From positions 2,046,001 through 2,110,000 of the forward strand of contig NZ_CP009241.1 of NCBI RefSeq assembly GCF_000758525.1: a stretch of 64,000 nucleotides of DNA. The letters are read 5' to 3'. This DNA is from Paenibacillus sp. FSL H7-0357. GTDB taxonomy: Bacteria; Bacillota; Bacilli; Paenibacillales; Paenibacillaceae. Under the pieces are notes generated by a model. The model saw only the letters and a list, made by a program, of their open reading frames with translations. It was not told the DNA's origin and made no database searches. The position numbers were made by a program, and so were the translations under genes. Positions 52,941 through 62,703 of this stretch are shown one piece after another. How positions within the stretch are numbered: the first letter of the stretch is position 1; each line of letters opens with the position of its first letter.

Positions 52941-53708
52941 ATGATGCCACTGCTGCATGTAAAGGATCTCTCCGTGCCTTGCCAAGGCATATTGTTTGAC
53001 AAGGATGGAACACTGCTCGACCTGCTCGCCACTTGGGGGAGCTGGGCGGAGGAGGTGCTGCTAGGTCTCGGCAATGAGCTTGCCCTTATCGGCACCGGAT
53101 CGCATGTTGATCTGTCCAAGGTGCTTGGCACATCTCATAATGCTGAAGGTAAGGTAATAGGCTATGATCCCGCCGGACCTCTCTCTATGGCAACTACGGA
53201 AGAGAGTTATGGCATTCTCGCGTGGCAGCTGTACACTGCCGGAGTTCCCTGGAATGAAGCGCTGGTCCGTGTGAAGGCCATTGCCAAGGATGCGATGAAT
53301 GGAATGCGCGGACGCCGCACAATCGGGCCTCTGCCGGACCTCCTGCCATTCTTGCAGCAATGTGCCGATGCTTCCTTACAGCTGGGTGTAGTTACATCCG
53401 ATGGTGACAAGACCACAGGTGAGCAGCTGGACTTACTTGGAATAACCGGTTACTTCCATACTATTGTCACGAGGGACCGGGTTTCGAATGGCAAGCCGGA
53501 TCCTGAGATGGCCGAAACCGCTTGCCGGGAACTGGGCCTGCTGCCGGAGCAGACTGTTATTATCGGTGACAGCAATGCGGATATGCAGCTCGGAAAAGGT
53601 GCAGGCTTGCGTCTATCGGTCGGCATTTCTCCTGCCGGAGCGGCTGGACATCTGCAGGATGCCGACATCGTCGTTCCCGGCTTTCATGAGCTCCGCATTA
53701 CCTGCTAA
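52941..53708 (+). CDS. HAD-superfamily phosphatase
   Basis: 255 residues. Motif I is DKDGT (nucleophile Asp in ILFDKDGTLLD), motif II VTSDGD, motif III the Lys of GKPDPEM, motif IV GDSNADM. The cap inserted after motif I is helical, as in phosphoglycolate phosphatase or beta-phosphoglucomutase relatives. A sugar phosphate substrate is plausible but open. ATG 52941 follows GAGGAG. Confidence 0.87.
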   Translation: MMPLLHVKDLSVPCQGILFDKDGTLLDLLATWGSWAEEVLLGLGNELALIGTGSHVDLSKVLGTSHNAEGKVIGYDPAGPLSMATTEESYGILAWQLYTAGVPWNEALVRVKAIAKDAMNGMRGRRTIGPLPDLLPFLQQCADASLQLGVVTSDGDKTTGEQLDLLGITGYFHTIVTRDRVSNGKPDPEMAETACRELGLLPEQTVIIGDSNADMQLGKGAGLRLSVGISPAGAAGHLQDADIVVPGFHELRITC

Positions 53709-53742
53709 CAAATAACTCGTAGAAAGGGTGCGTGTGCAGACT

Positions 53743-54480
53743 ATGGATTCATTGCAAACTTTGGCTTCCTGGATCAAGGACAGCGGAAACATCGTTTTTT
53801 TTGGAGGAGCCGGAACATCCACGGAGAGCGGTATTCCGGACTTCCGCTCAGCGGCGGGTTTATACCAGACTGAGCATAACTCGCCTTATCCGCCCGAGGT
53901 GATGCTAAGCCGCAGTTTTTTTATGTCCTCGCCGGACATTTTTTTTGATTTCTACCGCAGCAAAATGATTCACCCGGAGGCAGAGCCAAACGGTGCCCAT
54001 TTATTGCTGGCAGAGCTGGAGCGACAAGGCAAACTGAAAGCGGTCATTACGCAAAATATTGACGGGCTGCACCAGCTGGCCGGCAGCCGTGTGGTGCTGG
54101 AGCTGCATGGCTCTATCCACCGCAATCATTGTATGGGCTGCAACCGTTATTACGGTCTGGAGCAGGTGATTCAGTCTGCTGAACGGGCGCCCCTCTGCCC
54201 GGAATGCGGCGGCATCATCAAGCCGGATGTTGTGCTCTATGAGGAACAGCTGGATCATGATGTGCTGGTTGGGGCGGTCGCAGCAATTGCGGCTGCGGAC
54301 TTGCTTATTATCGGCGGCACTTCGCTGACCGTTCAGCCTGCAGCCAGCCTCGTCACCTACTTCCGGGGGCGGCATACGGTGCTGCTGAACCGTGACCCGA
54401 CACCGTATGACCATAGGGCGGATCTGATAATTACCGACCGGATCGGGAAAGTGATGGGAGCCGTTCAGGACCAGCTCTGA
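53743..54480 (+). CDS. Sir2-family NAD-dependent protein deacylase (sirtuin)
   Basis: About 245 residues. NAD-binding motifs are [16 protein letters not shown] and TQNIDGLH, with catalytic His in LELHGSI. The zinc site has four cysteines (CMGC and CPEC), and [11 protein letters not shown] closes the Rossmann part. It removes acyl groups from lysines, linking NAD status to protein modification. The ATG at 53743 is used; GTG codons at 53728 and 53734 are possible starts, the latter 6 bases after AAAGG. It is 34 bases beyond the HAD gene. Confidence 0.9.
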   Translation: MDSLQTLASWIKDSGNIVFFGGAGTSTESGIPDFRSAAGLYQTEHNSPYPPEVMLSRSFFMSSPDIFFDFYRSKMIHPEAEPNGAHLLLAELERQGKLKAVITQNIDGLHQLAGSRVVLELHGSIHRNHCMGCNRYYGLEQVIQSAERAPLCPECGGIIKPDVVLYEEQLDHDVLVGAVAAIAAADLLIIGGTSLTVQPAASLVTYFRGRHTVLLNRDPTPYDHRADLIITDRIGKVMGAVQDQL

Positions 54481-54609
54481 GAATCTTATAGATCTCACAT
54501 CCTGTGCGTATCACTGCAGGCGATTTCAGCATTAGAAGATTACAACGGCCGCCAGTGGTTTAAAATAGGGTAATGTGACAACTGAGGATACGAGAGGCAG
54601 GGATAAGCA

Positions 54610-55614
54610 ATGGTATATGTGGCTAGCGATGAACGGTATGAAGTTATGCAATACAACCGCTCTGGCAGATCGGGACTGAAGCTTCCGGCGATATCACTGG
54701 GACTCTGGCATAACTTTGGCGGGATCGACACTTATGAGAATGGCCGGGAGATGATTACCCGTTCGTTTGATCTCGGCATTACCCATTTTGATCTGGCCAA
54801 TAATTATGGCCCGCCCGCAGGCTCGGCAGAGGAACTGTTCGGCAAGGTGCTCGCCCGTGACCTTTCCCCCTACCGTGATGAGATGGTGATTTCTACTAAG
54901 GCGGGATATTATATGTGGCCAGGACCCTATGGGGAATGGGGTTCACGCAAATATATGCTGTCCAGTCTGGATCAGAGCCTGAAACGGCTGGGTCTGGACT
55001 ATGTCGACATTTTCTATTCTCACCGTCCAGACCCGGAGACACCGCTGGAAGAAACGATGGGCGCGCTGGATTATGCCGTGCGGTCAGGCAAAGCGCTATA
55101 TATCGGATTATCCAACTATACGGCGGAGCAGACCGTAGAGGCGGTCAGCATTCTGAAGGGTCTCGGCACTCCGCTTCTGATTCATCAGCCGCGGTATTCG
55201 ATGCTGGACCGCTGGATCGAAGGTGGACTGCAGGATGTGCTGGAAGAGAACGGTATTGGCAGCATTGCGTTTACTCCGCTGGCCCAGGGCCTGCTGACCA
55301 ATAAATATTTGAATGGTATCCCTGAGGATTCAAGAGCGGCCGGTCCATCCACCGCGCTGAATGAAAGCCGGATTACACCGGAGGTGCAGCGCAAGATCCG
55401 CGCCCTTAACCAGATGGCTGTCGCTCGCGGCCAAAGTCTGGCCCAGTTTGCGCTTCTCTGGACACTTCGCGGCGGCAAAGTGACCTCTGCACTGATTGGC
55501 GCAAGCCGGGTGAGCCAGATCGAAGAGAACATCGCCGCGTTGTCCCATGCGGACTTTACCCAGGAGGAGCTGGATCGGATCGAGACCATCCTCAAAACAG
55601 AGAGTGATGTGTAA
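54610..55614 (+). CDS. aldo/keto reductase, YghZ (L-glyceraldehyde 3-phosphate reductase) type
   Basis: 334 residues, TIM-barrel AKR. Tetrad elements: FDLANNYGPPAGSAEELFG (Asp and Tyr), ISTKAGYYMWPGPYGEWGSRKY (Lys) and YSHRPDPETPLEETMGALD (His). GPYGEWGSRKY and FTPLAQGLLTNKYL are typical of the YghZ/AKR14 group, which reduces small aldehydes with NADPH. SD GAGAGGCAGGGA is loose. A hairpin terminator follows. Confidence 0.9.
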   Translation: MVYVASDERYEVMQYNRSGRSGLKLPAISLGLWHNFGGIDTYENGREMITRSFDLGITHFDLANNYGPPAGSAEELFGKVLARDLSPYRDEMVISTKAGYYMWPGPYGEWGSRKYMLSSLDQSLKRLGLDYVDIFYSHRPDPETPLEETMGALDYAVRSGKALYIGLSNYTAEQTVEAVSILKGLGTPLLIHQPRYSMLDRWIEGGLQDVLEENGIGSIAFTPLAQGLLTNKYLNGIPEDSRAAGPSTALNESRITPEVQRKIRALNQMAVARGQSLAQFALLWTLRGGKVTSALIGASRVSQIEENIAALSHADFTQEELDRIETILKTESDV

Positions 55615-55674
55615 GCTTCGCATCCACTACATTTATGGCCTCCATATGCATCCCGTTTAGGGGCCTATTGCTGC

Positions 55675-55706
55675 ACAGCCCGCTTCCTGACCGGAAGACG
55701 GGCTGT
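55675..55706 (+). terminator. hairpin terminator after the aldo/keto reductase
   Basis: ACAGCCCGCTTCC pairs with GGAAG-A-CGGGCTGT; the T run is weak. Confidence 0.65.
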
Positions 55707-55789
55707 TGCTGTAGTTGGACAATTAGGAATAGGGCATAACCTGGGAAAGGGATAGGACATAACATAGGGAATAGAGGGGGGGTGAAGTG

Positions 55790-55995
55790 GGGTGTGAATC
55801 GGACTGAGGGGACGTTATTTCAGGGAGAAACATCCAAAACTTACACAAACGGACCGTATAGCCGTTTTTCTATCTGAAAAGTGGCAGAACACGCGCAATA
55901 TTGGAAAATAAGCCTCTGAGGTCCGAATTTGTGTAAAAGACAGGTGGATCAGCGTAATAGTGGCTATGGAGTCCGTTTGCAGCATGTTATCTCCG
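55790..55995. repeat. dispersed intergenic repeat, copy 2, in a gene-free spacer
   Basis: It shares CACAAACGGACCG (55844-55856) and ATAGCCGTTTTT (55858-55869) with the inverse complement of the 36949-37044 region, and CAGGGAGAAA in direct orientation. The remaining spacer from 55707 to 56201 shows no gene. Confidence 0.5.
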
Positions 55996-56201
55996 GAGGG
56001 ACACGGGGTTAACTAATCAGCCTGATACCGTGTGGCAGCGCATCACACAATAAGGTGAGAGGGTTCAGCGCGGGCCACGGCAAGGTGCAGAGAATTCAGC
56101 AGGGTTGCCGGGTGGACTGAGATCAACGCGGCTATCGCGAGCCGCAGTGTCTTATTGGGTTCGGGATGGTGTACAGAATTCTGGCCTCAATAACATAGAT
56201 C

Positions 56202-57068
56202 TTAAGGCTGCTGCTTCTCCCCGGGTCTGGACGTTGAGATGCGGTAAGCGGTTGGGGACTGGGCACAGAAGCGTTTGAATTGGCGGGAGAAATACAAGGC
56301 ATCCGTCAGTCCAACGGATGCTGCAACCTGCTCTACGGATAATTCTGGACGTTCCCGCAGCAGCTGGCGCGATTTCTCGATGCGCAGCTTAAGCAGATAG
56401 GTCACGGGCGAGAGACCGGTCTCCTGCTTGAAGATCCGCGACAGGTAAGCGCGGTTATAGCCGAGGCTGCCGCACATTTGCTCAATCGAGACCGGGTGAG
56501 CATATTGGGAAGCCATATAGTGGATCATCTGCTTCACGGTGCGCTTGACCTGTGATTCCGCCCCCGACAGCCTGGAGGAGGAGATATGCCGCTCAGCGGC
56601 TTCTCCGACGATCAGATATAGATAGCCGAGTGAAGTCAGGTGGGCGCTCTCCTTATTGGCGTAGAACGCCTGCATCATCCCGGCCATCGCGGCGGGGATG
56701 ACGCTGCCTTCGGCGGTGGAGAGCACTGGCTTCTGCGGAGTAAAGCCGGTCTGCAGCACAAGCGCGTCGGCTTCCGCGCCGGTGAAAGCGGCCCAGCGGT
56801 AGCGCCAGGGCCGCTTCTCGTCCGAGAGATAGCTGACCAGCTGGCCGGGATGGATCAGGAAGCAGTCGCCTTGTCCCAGCTCATATTTGCGCTGCTCGGT
56901 GCGGAAGGTCCCGGAGCCGGATTCAATGAAGTGAAGCAGGTAATAATCATAGATTTTGGGACCGGCCTGATGCAGCGGCAAGGTCTGGCTTTCGCCGGCA
57001 AACAGTACATGCAGATTTTGCTTATCATAATAGACGGGATTTGACCCTACGGAATAAGTATGTTCCAC
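56202..57068 (-). CDS. AraC-family regulator divergent from the galactose genes
   Basis: 288 residues. The AraC_binding cupin (YDYYLLHFIESGSGTFRTEQRKYELGQGDCFLIHPGQLVSYL) is followed by a double HTH (IEQMCGSLGYNRAYLSRIFKQETGLSPVTYLLKLRIEKSRQLL and EQVAASVGLTDALYFSRQFKRF). This is the layout of MsmR-type sugar activators. It is transcribed away from galK across a 222-base region with an ATTGCA direct repeat, so it probably controls galKET. The effector is inferred to be galactose or a galactoside. Confidence 0.9.
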   Translation of the reverse strand: MEHTYSVGSNPVYYDKQNLHVLFAGESQTLPLHQAGPKIYDYYLLHFIESGSGTFRTEQRKYELGQGDCFLIHPGQLVSYLSDEKRPWRYRWAAFTGAEADALVLQTGFTPQKPVLSTAEGSVIPAAMAGMMQAFYANKESAHLTSLGYLYLIVGEAAERHISSSRLSGAESQVKRTVKQMIHYMASQYAHPVSIEQMCGSLGYNRAYLSRIFKQETGLSPVTYLLKLRIEKSRQLLRERPELSVEQVAASVGLTDALYFSRQFKRFCAQSPTAYRISTSRPGEKQQP

Positions 57069-57174
57069 GAAGAAGCTTCCTTTCTGGAGTTAACGCTGTC
57101 ACCGCTTTGGAAACGGGTAATCGCTGGAAATGCCCGTCCTCCGATTATAACACGGAAGTCACATTTATCCATGC

Positions 57175-57222
57175 ATTGCACACATGATTGCATTATCAGG
57201 GCAAGTCTGATTTTATTATAAT
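57175..57222 (+). promoter_or_regulatory. galK promoter region with an ATTGCA direct repeat
   Basis: TTATCA (57193-57198), 18 bases, TATAAT (57217-57222). Just upstream ATTGCA occurs at 57175-57180 and 57187-57192, a possible half-site pair for the divergent AraC protein. Confidence 0.5.
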
Positions 57223-57290
57223 ATAACCATGAAGGCAGCAAGACTGATTCCAAGTTGAAGCAAGAGCAGCGAAAGGATGGAGTGGCACTA

Positions 57291-58469
57291 ATGAGCATAC
57301 AGGAACTTAACAGCAAATTTATTGAGAAGTACGGGGAGAGTACTGAAGAGGCACGCGTCTTCTACGCACCGGGCCGTGTCAATCTTATTGGAGAGCATCT
57401 GGATTACAATGGGGGTTATGTACTGCCGGCAGCGCTGGAATTCGGCACAACACTGATTGTACGCCCGCGCAGCGACGGCAAGGTTCAATTCGCATCGACG
57501 AATCTTCCTTACGAAGCTTCCATGGACTACAACGAAATCGGCAAGGCCAAAACAGGGGAATGGATCGATTATCCGATTGGCGTCATGGTGGAATTGGCGA
57601 AGAAGGATCTTCCGGTTTCCGGCGGCTACGACCTCTTGTTCCACGGTGATATTCCGAACGGTTCGGGCCTTTCTTCCTCCGCTTCCATTGAGGTGGTTAC
57701 CGGCTTCGCGTTCCTGACACTGCTGGGTGGGGATACGGATACAGTAGAAATTGCGCTGCTGTCCCAGCGTGCGGAGAACCAGTATGTCGGCGTAAACTCC
57801 GGAATTATGGACCAGTTTGCCGTAGCCAACGGCAAGCGTGATCACGCGATTCTGCTGATGTGCGATACGCTGGAGTACAACCTGATTCCATTTGTGACCG
57901 GCGCCTACAAGCTGGTGATCGGCAACACGAACAAGAAGAGAGGTCTCGTGGATTCCAAATACAATGAACGCCGCAGCCAGTGCGACGAAGCATTGTCCAC
58001 TCTGAAGCAGGAGGTTCCTTCCCTGTCTTACCTGGCAGAGCTAAAACCTCAGCAATTTGAAATCCATCAGCACAAAATTACAGATGAAACAGTCAGACGC
58101 CGAGCCCGCCATGTAGTGGAAGAGAACCAGCGTGTGCTTGACTCGGTTGAAGTACTGAAGAACAATGACCTGAAGCAGTTTGGTCAATATATGAATGACT
58201 CCCATGTCTCGCTTCGCGATCTGTATGAAGTAAGCTGCGAGGAGCTGGACATTATGGTTGAAGAAGCACAGCGGATTCCCGGAACCCTTGGCTCACGGAT
58301 GACCGGTGCGGGATTCGGCGGATGTACGGTATCACTGGTGCATGAGGATGATGTCGAACGCTTTATCCGTGAAGTCGGTGAAGCCTATACCACCAGATCC
58401 GGTCTGGTAGGCGAATTCTACGTATGCGGTATCGGCAATGGTGTGGAAGAATTGAAAGGAGTGAAGTAA
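57291..58469 (+). CDS. galK: galactokinase
   Basis: 392 residues, GHMP kinase. The galactose signature is YAPGRVNLIGEHLDYNGGYVLP (about 25-46); the phosphate-binding loop follows in IPNGSGLSSSAS, and GAGFGGCTVSLV comes near the C terminus. It makes galactose 1-phosphate from galactose and ATP. ATG 57291 follows GGAG; an in-frame TTG at 57255 has no SD. It is followed after one base by galE, giving a galKE(T) operon for the Leloir pathway. Confidence 0.95.
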   Translation: MSIQELNSKFIEKYGESTEEARVFYAPGRVNLIGEHLDYNGGYVLPAALEFGTTLIVRPRSDGKVQFASTNLPYEASMDYNEIGKAKTGEWIDYPIGVMVELAKKDLPVSGGYDLLFHGDIPNGSGLSSSASIEVVTGFAFLTLLGGDTDTVEIALLSQRAENQYVGVNSGIMDQFAVANGKRDHAILLMCDTLEYNLIPFVTGAYKLVIGNTNKKRGLVDSKYNERRSQCDEALSTLKQEVPSLSYLAELKPQQFEIHQHKITDETVRRRARHVVEENQRVLDSVEVLKNNDLKQFGQYMNDSHVSLRDLYEVSCEELDIMVEEAQRIPGTLGSRMTGAGFGGCTVSLVHEDDVERFIREVGEAYTTRSGLVGEFYVCGIGNGVEELKGVK

Positions 58470-58470
58470 G

Positions 58471-59460
58471 ATGGCGATTTTGGTAACAGGTGGAGCGGGG
58501 TATATCGGTTCTCATACAGTAGCTGAGCTGCTGGAGCGGGGCGAGGAAGTTGTGGTTATCGACAATTTGCTGACAGGCCACCGTGAGGCGCTGCTGGGCG
58601 GCAAGCTGTATGAAGGTGACCTGCGGGACAAGGTGCTGCTGGCCAAGCTGTTTTCGGAGAACAAGATTGAAGCGGTGATCCATTTTGCCGCAAGCTCGCT
58701 GGTGGGCGAGAGCATGAAGGACCCGGTCAAATACTATGACAACAACGTATATGGTACACAGTGTCTGCTGGAAGCGATGCAGCATGCAGGTGTGGACAAA
58801 ATCGTCTTCTCCTCCACGGCCGCAACTTACGGCGAACCGGAAAAGGTGCCGATCGAGGAAACTGACCGCACAGAGCCGGCGAATGTGTACGGTGAAACCA
58901 AACTGACGATGGAACGCATGATGGCCTGGTTTGACAAGGTGCTCGGCATCAAATACGTGGCGTTGCGCTACTTCAATGCTGCAGGGGCACATGCCAGCGG
59001 CAAGATTGGCGAAGACCACCGTCCGGAGAGCCATCTGATTCCGCTGGTGCTGCAAACCGCGTTGAAGCAGCGGGAGAGCATTGCTGTCTTCGGCGAAGAC
59101 TATCCGACCGAAGACGGAACCTGCGTCCGCGACTACATCCATGTCAGCGATTTGGCTGACGCCCATGTCCGGGCGGTCAACTATCTGCGCAGCGGCAGTG
59201 CAAGCAATATCTTCAACCTTGGCAACGGCCTCGGCTTCTCGGTCAAACAAGTGATCGAAACCGCCAAGAAGGTGACCGGGCTGGACATTCCGGTTGTCAT
59301 TCAAGAGCGCCGCGCCGGTGATCCTGCTGTGCTGGTAGCTTCTTCTGACAAAGCCCGTTCCATTCTCGGCTGGACTCCGCAGCATGCGGACCTTGAGGAT
59401 ATTATTCAGAGCGCCTGGAACTGGCATTCAGCGAATCCGCAAGGATACGGAGAAGAATAA
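58471..59460 (+). CDS. galE: UDP-glucose 4-epimerase
   Basis: 329 residues, extended SDR. The NAD-binding motif is VTGGAGYIGSH (5-15); the catalytic Ser in SSTAATYGEP and the YGETK active-site motif (YxxxK) are present, with RYFNAAGA and RDYIHVSDLADAH further on. It interconverts UDP-galactose and UDP-glucose. Only one base separates it from galK. Confidence 0.95.
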   Translation: MAILVTGGAGYIGSHTVAELLERGEEVVVIDNLLTGHREALLGGKLYEGDLRDKVLLAKLFSENKIEAVIHFAASSLVGESMKDPVKYYDNNVYGTQCLLEAMQHAGVDKIVFSSTAATYGEPEKVPIEETDRTEPANVYGETKLTMERMMAWFDKVLGIKYVALRYFNAAGAHASGKIGEDHRPESHLIPLVLQTALKQRESIAVFGEDYPTEDGTCVRDYIHVSDLADAHVRAVNYLRSGSASNIFNLGNGLGFSVKQVIETAKKVTGLDIPVVIQERRAGDPAVLVASSDKARSILGWTPQHADLEDIIQSAWNWHSANPQGYGEE

Positions 59461-59556
59461 CTCCTGGCTGTCCGGGGGAGTATGGCATTCTATTGAACCA
59501 GCTGCCCCCCAAAAAGGACACAGACAACTTGCTACACCACATTAAGGAGAATTTAA

Positions 59557-61137
59557 ATGCCTAACGATATTAATACCGCTCCGGCCGGAGAGAAGGCGCT
59601 GCATGCCATCGAACAGCTTGTGCTGTTTGCGCTGCACCAGGAGCTGATCCAGCCTGCCGATGTTGACTATAGCCGCAATGAACTGCTGGACCAGTTCGGC
59701 TTCAGTGAGCCGTATGCCCTTGAATTCAGTGAAACACCGCTTGAGAGCCCGCAGGGACCGCTGGACATTCTGATCGATTATGGCTTCGAAATCGGACTGA
59801 TTCCGGAGAATACCGATACGTACCGTGATCTGCTGGATGCGAAGATTATGGGACTGCTGATGGCACGGCCATCTGAAGTCAATGCCCAATTCTATAGCCT
59901 CTCGGCGGAGAAGGGCATTGAGGCGGCAACCGACCGCTTTTACAAATTAAGTATTGATTCCAACTATATCCGCATGGACCGGATTTCGAAGAATGTGTTC
60001 TGGCTGCAGGAATCACCATACGGGGATATCGAAATGACGATTAACCTGTCCAAGCCCGAGAAGAACCCGAAGGAAATCGCCATGGCCCGGCTGCTCCCTC
60101 CGCCGGTCTATCCGAAATGCCTGCTTTGCCGCGAAAATGTGGGTTATGCCGGACGGTTGAATCACCCGCCGCGCCAGAATCTGCGTGTAATTCCGCTGAA
60201 GCTGAACAATGAGAAATGGTTCTTACAGTACTCGCCGTATGTGTACTACAACGAGCATTGCATCGTGTTCCATCACGATCATGTGCCGATGAAGCTGACC
60301 AAGGAGTCGCTGAAGCGTCTGCTCAGCTTTGTGGAAGCTTTCCCGCATTATTTCATTGGCTCGAACGCCGATCTGCCGATTGTCGGCGGGTCGATTCTGA
60401 CCCATGATCATTTCCAGGGCGGGCGCCATACCTTCCCGATCCAGAAAGCACCGAAAGAGCAGACGTTCACCCATGCCTCCTACCCGGGTGTCAGCCTCAG
60501 CATCGTGAAGTGGCCGATGTCGGTCCTGCGTTTGCATGGAGTAGACCCTGCAGTGCTGCTGGAATGCGGCAACGATCTCTATGAGGCCTGGAAATCCTAC
60601 AGCGATCCTGAGGCTGAGGTATTAGCTTTCAGCGAAGTTGACGGTGTGGAAACCCCGCATAATACCGTTACTCCAATCGTGCGGCGAGCGGAAGACGGCG
60701 GCTTCGAGCTGGATCTGGTGCTGCGCAACAACCGGACCAGCGGGGAATTCCCCGAAGGGATATTCCACCCGCACCGGGAGATGCACCATATCAAGAAGGA
60801 GAACATCGGCCTGATTGAGGTTATGGGTCTGGCTATTCTGCCGGGACGACTGAAGGAAGAGCTGGATGCTATCGCAGGCGTGCTTGCCGGAGATCTCCCG
60901 CTACTGGCTGCCGTGAAGAGTGAAGCTGATCACGCGCTTGCACAGCATGCCTCGTGGATACAAGAGCTGGCCGAACGTTTTGGCACAGGTCACAACCACG
61001 AAGAAGCTGTCAAAATCGTGCAGAATGAGGTCGGTATCAAGTTCACCCATATTCTGGAGCATGCCGGGGTCTACAAACGGACACCGGAAGGACAAGCCGC
61101 TTTCCGCCGGTTTGTGCAGAGCTTCGGAGCCCTATAA
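59557..61137 (+). CDS. galT: UDP-glucose-hexose-1-phosphate uridylyltransferase, Bacillota type
   Basis: 526 residues, the long GalT type of Bacillota that differs from E. coli GalT. LLPPPVYPKCLLCRENVGYAGRLNHPPRQNLRVIP, FHHDHVPM, FEGGRHTF-like LTHDHFQGGRHTFP and GIFHPHREMHHIKKENIGLIEVMGLAILPGRL are family blocks. It transfers UMP to galactose 1-phosphate. SD AAGGAGA lies before ATG. A 96-base gap after galE contains a GTCCGGGGG/CCCCC hairpin that may adjust expression. Confidence 0.94.
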   Translation: MPNDINTAPAGEKALHAIEQLVLFALHQELIQPADVDYSRNELLDQFGFSEPYALEFSETPLESPQGPLDILIDYGFEIGLIPENTDTYRDLLDAKIMGLLMARPSEVNAQFYSLSAEKGIEAATDRFYKLSIDSNYIRMDRISKNVFWLQESPYGDIEMTINLSKPEKNPKEIAMARLLPPPVYPKCLLCRENVGYAGRLNHPPRQNLRVIPLKLNNEKWFLQYSPYVYYNEHCIVFHHDHVPMKLTKESLKRLLSFVEAFPHYFIGSNADLPIVGGSILTHDHFQGGRHTFPIQKAPKEQTFTHASYPGVSLSIVKWPMSVLRLHGVDPAVLLECGNDLYEAWKSYSDPEAEVLAFSEVDGVETPHNTVTPIVRRAEDGGFELDLVLRNNRTSGEFPEGIFHPHREMHHIKKENIGLIEVMGLAILPGRLKEELDAIAGVLAGDLPLLAAVKSEADHALAQHASWIQELAERFGTGHNHEEAVKIVQNEVGIKFTHILEHAGVYKRTPEGQAAFRRFVQSFGAL

Positions 61138-61159
61138 ACAACTGAATGTTAGTATTAAT

Positions 61160-61192
61160 GTCCCCGGCCATGCAGGTTTGGGGGCTTTTCTT
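61160..61192 (+). terminator. weak terminator after galT
   Basis: GTCCCCGGCC with GGTTTGGGGGC forms a GTCCCC/GGGGGC stem followed by TTTT. Confidence 0.45.
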
Positions 61193-61236
61193 ATACAGTT
61201 CGTTCAGCTTGGCGTGATACGGGGAGACGCTGTGAT

Positions 61237-61265
61237 TTGAATGACGCACGCCGGAGGTCTATAAT
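61237..61265 (+). promoter_or_regulatory. sigma-A promoter of the alcohol dehydrogenase
   Basis: TTGAAT (61237-61242), 17 bases, TATAAT (61260-61265), about 40 bases before the gene. Confidence 0.65.
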
Positions 61266-61308
61266 ATGAAATTGCATCACATTCATCAACTAATGGAGGT
61301 TTACCCAT

Positions 61309-62472
61309 ATGCGCAAGTTTGAATTTTATAATCCTACCAAGCTGGTTTTTGGACAAGGAACATTGCAGGCTTTGAAGACCGAAGTCCCGAAATACGGTAA
61401 GAACGTATTGCTGATGTACGGCGGCGGCAGCATCAAACGCAGCGGTTTGTACGATAATGTGCTGGCTGAGCTGAATTCCATCGGGGCTGTCGTGACCGAA
61501 CTGGCCGGAGTCGAGCCGAACCCGCGTCTGTCCACTGTACATAAAGGTGTGGCATTGTGCCGGGAGCACAACATTGAGCTGATCCTTGCCGTAGGCGGGG
61601 GCAGCGTACTGGACTGTGCCAAGGCAGTTGCGGTAGGCGCGAAATATGAAGGGGATATGTGGGACTTTGTGGAACGCAAGGCTGCTCCGCAAGCCGCGCT
61701 GCCGCTGGGCACAGTGCTGACGATGGCGGCTACCGGTTCCGAGATGAACAACGGATCTGTCATCAGCAACGAAGTCACCCAGGAAAAAATGGGCTGGGGC
61801 AGCGTGCATGCCTTCCCGGCATTTTCCATCCTTGATCCCGAGAACACCTTCACTTTGCCGCGTGACCAGACTGTCTACGGCATGGTGGATATCATGTCGC
61901 ATGTTCTGGAGCATTATTTCCATACCGACGGAAACACGCCTGTACAGGACGGTTTCTGTGAGACGCTGCTGCGCACCGTTATTGAAACGGCACCGAAGCT
62001 GATCGGGGACCTGAACAATTACGAGCTGCGTGAAACGATTATGTACTGCGGCACAATGGCTCTGAACGGCATGGTCAGCATGGGCTTCGCCGGAGACTGG
62101 GCAACACACAACATCGAGCATGCCGTATCAGCAGTCTACGATATCCCGCATGGCGGCGGTTTGGCTATTCTCTTCCCGCAATGGATGAAGTACAACCTCA
62201 GTACGAACCCTGCCCGCTTCCGCCAGCTGGCCGTGAACGTATTCGGCATTGATCCGTCCGGCAAAAGCGATGAAGAAGCCGGTCTTGAAGGCATTGAAGC
62301 ACTGCGCCGCTTCTGGGATTCCATCGGTGCGCCGAAGACCTTGGGCGACTATGATATCAATGACAGCGAAATCGGAAATATGGCCGACAAAGCGGTGCGT
62401 TTCGGACCGTTCGGTAATTTCCGCAAGCTGGAGCGTGAGGATGTCGTAAAAATTTATACAATGGCGCTGTAA
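61309..62472 (+). CDS. iron-type alcohol dehydrogenase, YqhD/butanol dehydrogenase group
   Basis: 387 residues, group III ADH. The dinucleotide motif [13 protein letters not shown] is preceded by [15 protein letters not shown], and the metal site uses [11 protein letters not shown] and [22 protein letters not shown] (Asp plus three His). It reduces aldehydes such as butanal and other short-chain products with NAD(P)H. SD GGAGGT precedes ATG. It has its own promoter and a good terminator, so it is not part of galKET. Confidence 0.92.
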   Translation: MRKFEFYNPTKLVFGQGTLQALKTEVPKYGKNVLLMYGGGSIKRSGLYDNVLAELNSIGAVVTELAGVEPNPRLSTVHKGVALCREHNIELILAVGGGSVLDCAKAVAVGAKYEGDMWDFVERKAAPQAALPLGTVLTMAATGSEMNNGSVISNEVTQEKMGWGSVHAFPAFSILDPENTFTLPRDQTVYGMVDIMSHVLEHYFHTDGNTPVQDGFCETLLRTVIETAPKLIGDLNNYELRETIMYCGTMALNGMVSMGFAGDWATHNIEHAVSAVYDIPHGGGLAILFPQWMKYNLSTNPARFRQLAVNVFGIDPSGKSDEEAGLEGIEALRRFWDSIGAPKTLGDYDINDSEIGNMADKAVRFGPFGNFRKLEREDVVKIYTMAL

Positions 62473-62521
62473 GAACGCCATCATAAAGGGGCTGCAGAAC
62501 TGCAGCTCCGGGCAGGAAATC

Positions 62522-62553
62522 AAGTCGTTCCCGGTAATGGGGACGGCTTTTTT
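62522..62553 (+). terminator. intrinsic terminator after the alcohol dehydrogenase
   Basis: AAGTCGTTCCC pairs with GGGGACGGCTT with two G-T pairs, then six T. Confidence 0.85.
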
Positions 62554-62631
62554 GCATAAACTGTTGGCATAGGCCGGTTTGGGTTCAAGGCTGCTTCCAC
62601 GATACAATATTGAGATAATCATCCAAGTTTG

Positions 62632-62658
62632 TGAAACCAAGGACATGGTTTGAACGTT
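62632..62658 (+). promoter_or_regulatory. sigma-W (ECF) type promoter for yuaF-floT
   Basis: TGAAAC (62632-62637), 17 bases, CGTT (62655-62658), close to the TGAAAC-N16/17-CGTA consensus of envelope-stress sigma factors. In B. subtilis the yuaF-floT operon depends on sigma-W. Confidence 0.55.
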
Positions 62659-62703
62659 TATACTAGTATGACAGTCCGGAACTATAGACGGGAGGAGAAA
62701 ATA

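Noticed and set aside
61204..62121. 305-codon ORF opposite the alcohol dehydrogenase
   Set aside because: Antisense to a gene with intact metal and NAD motifs; the predicted protein has no known pattern.
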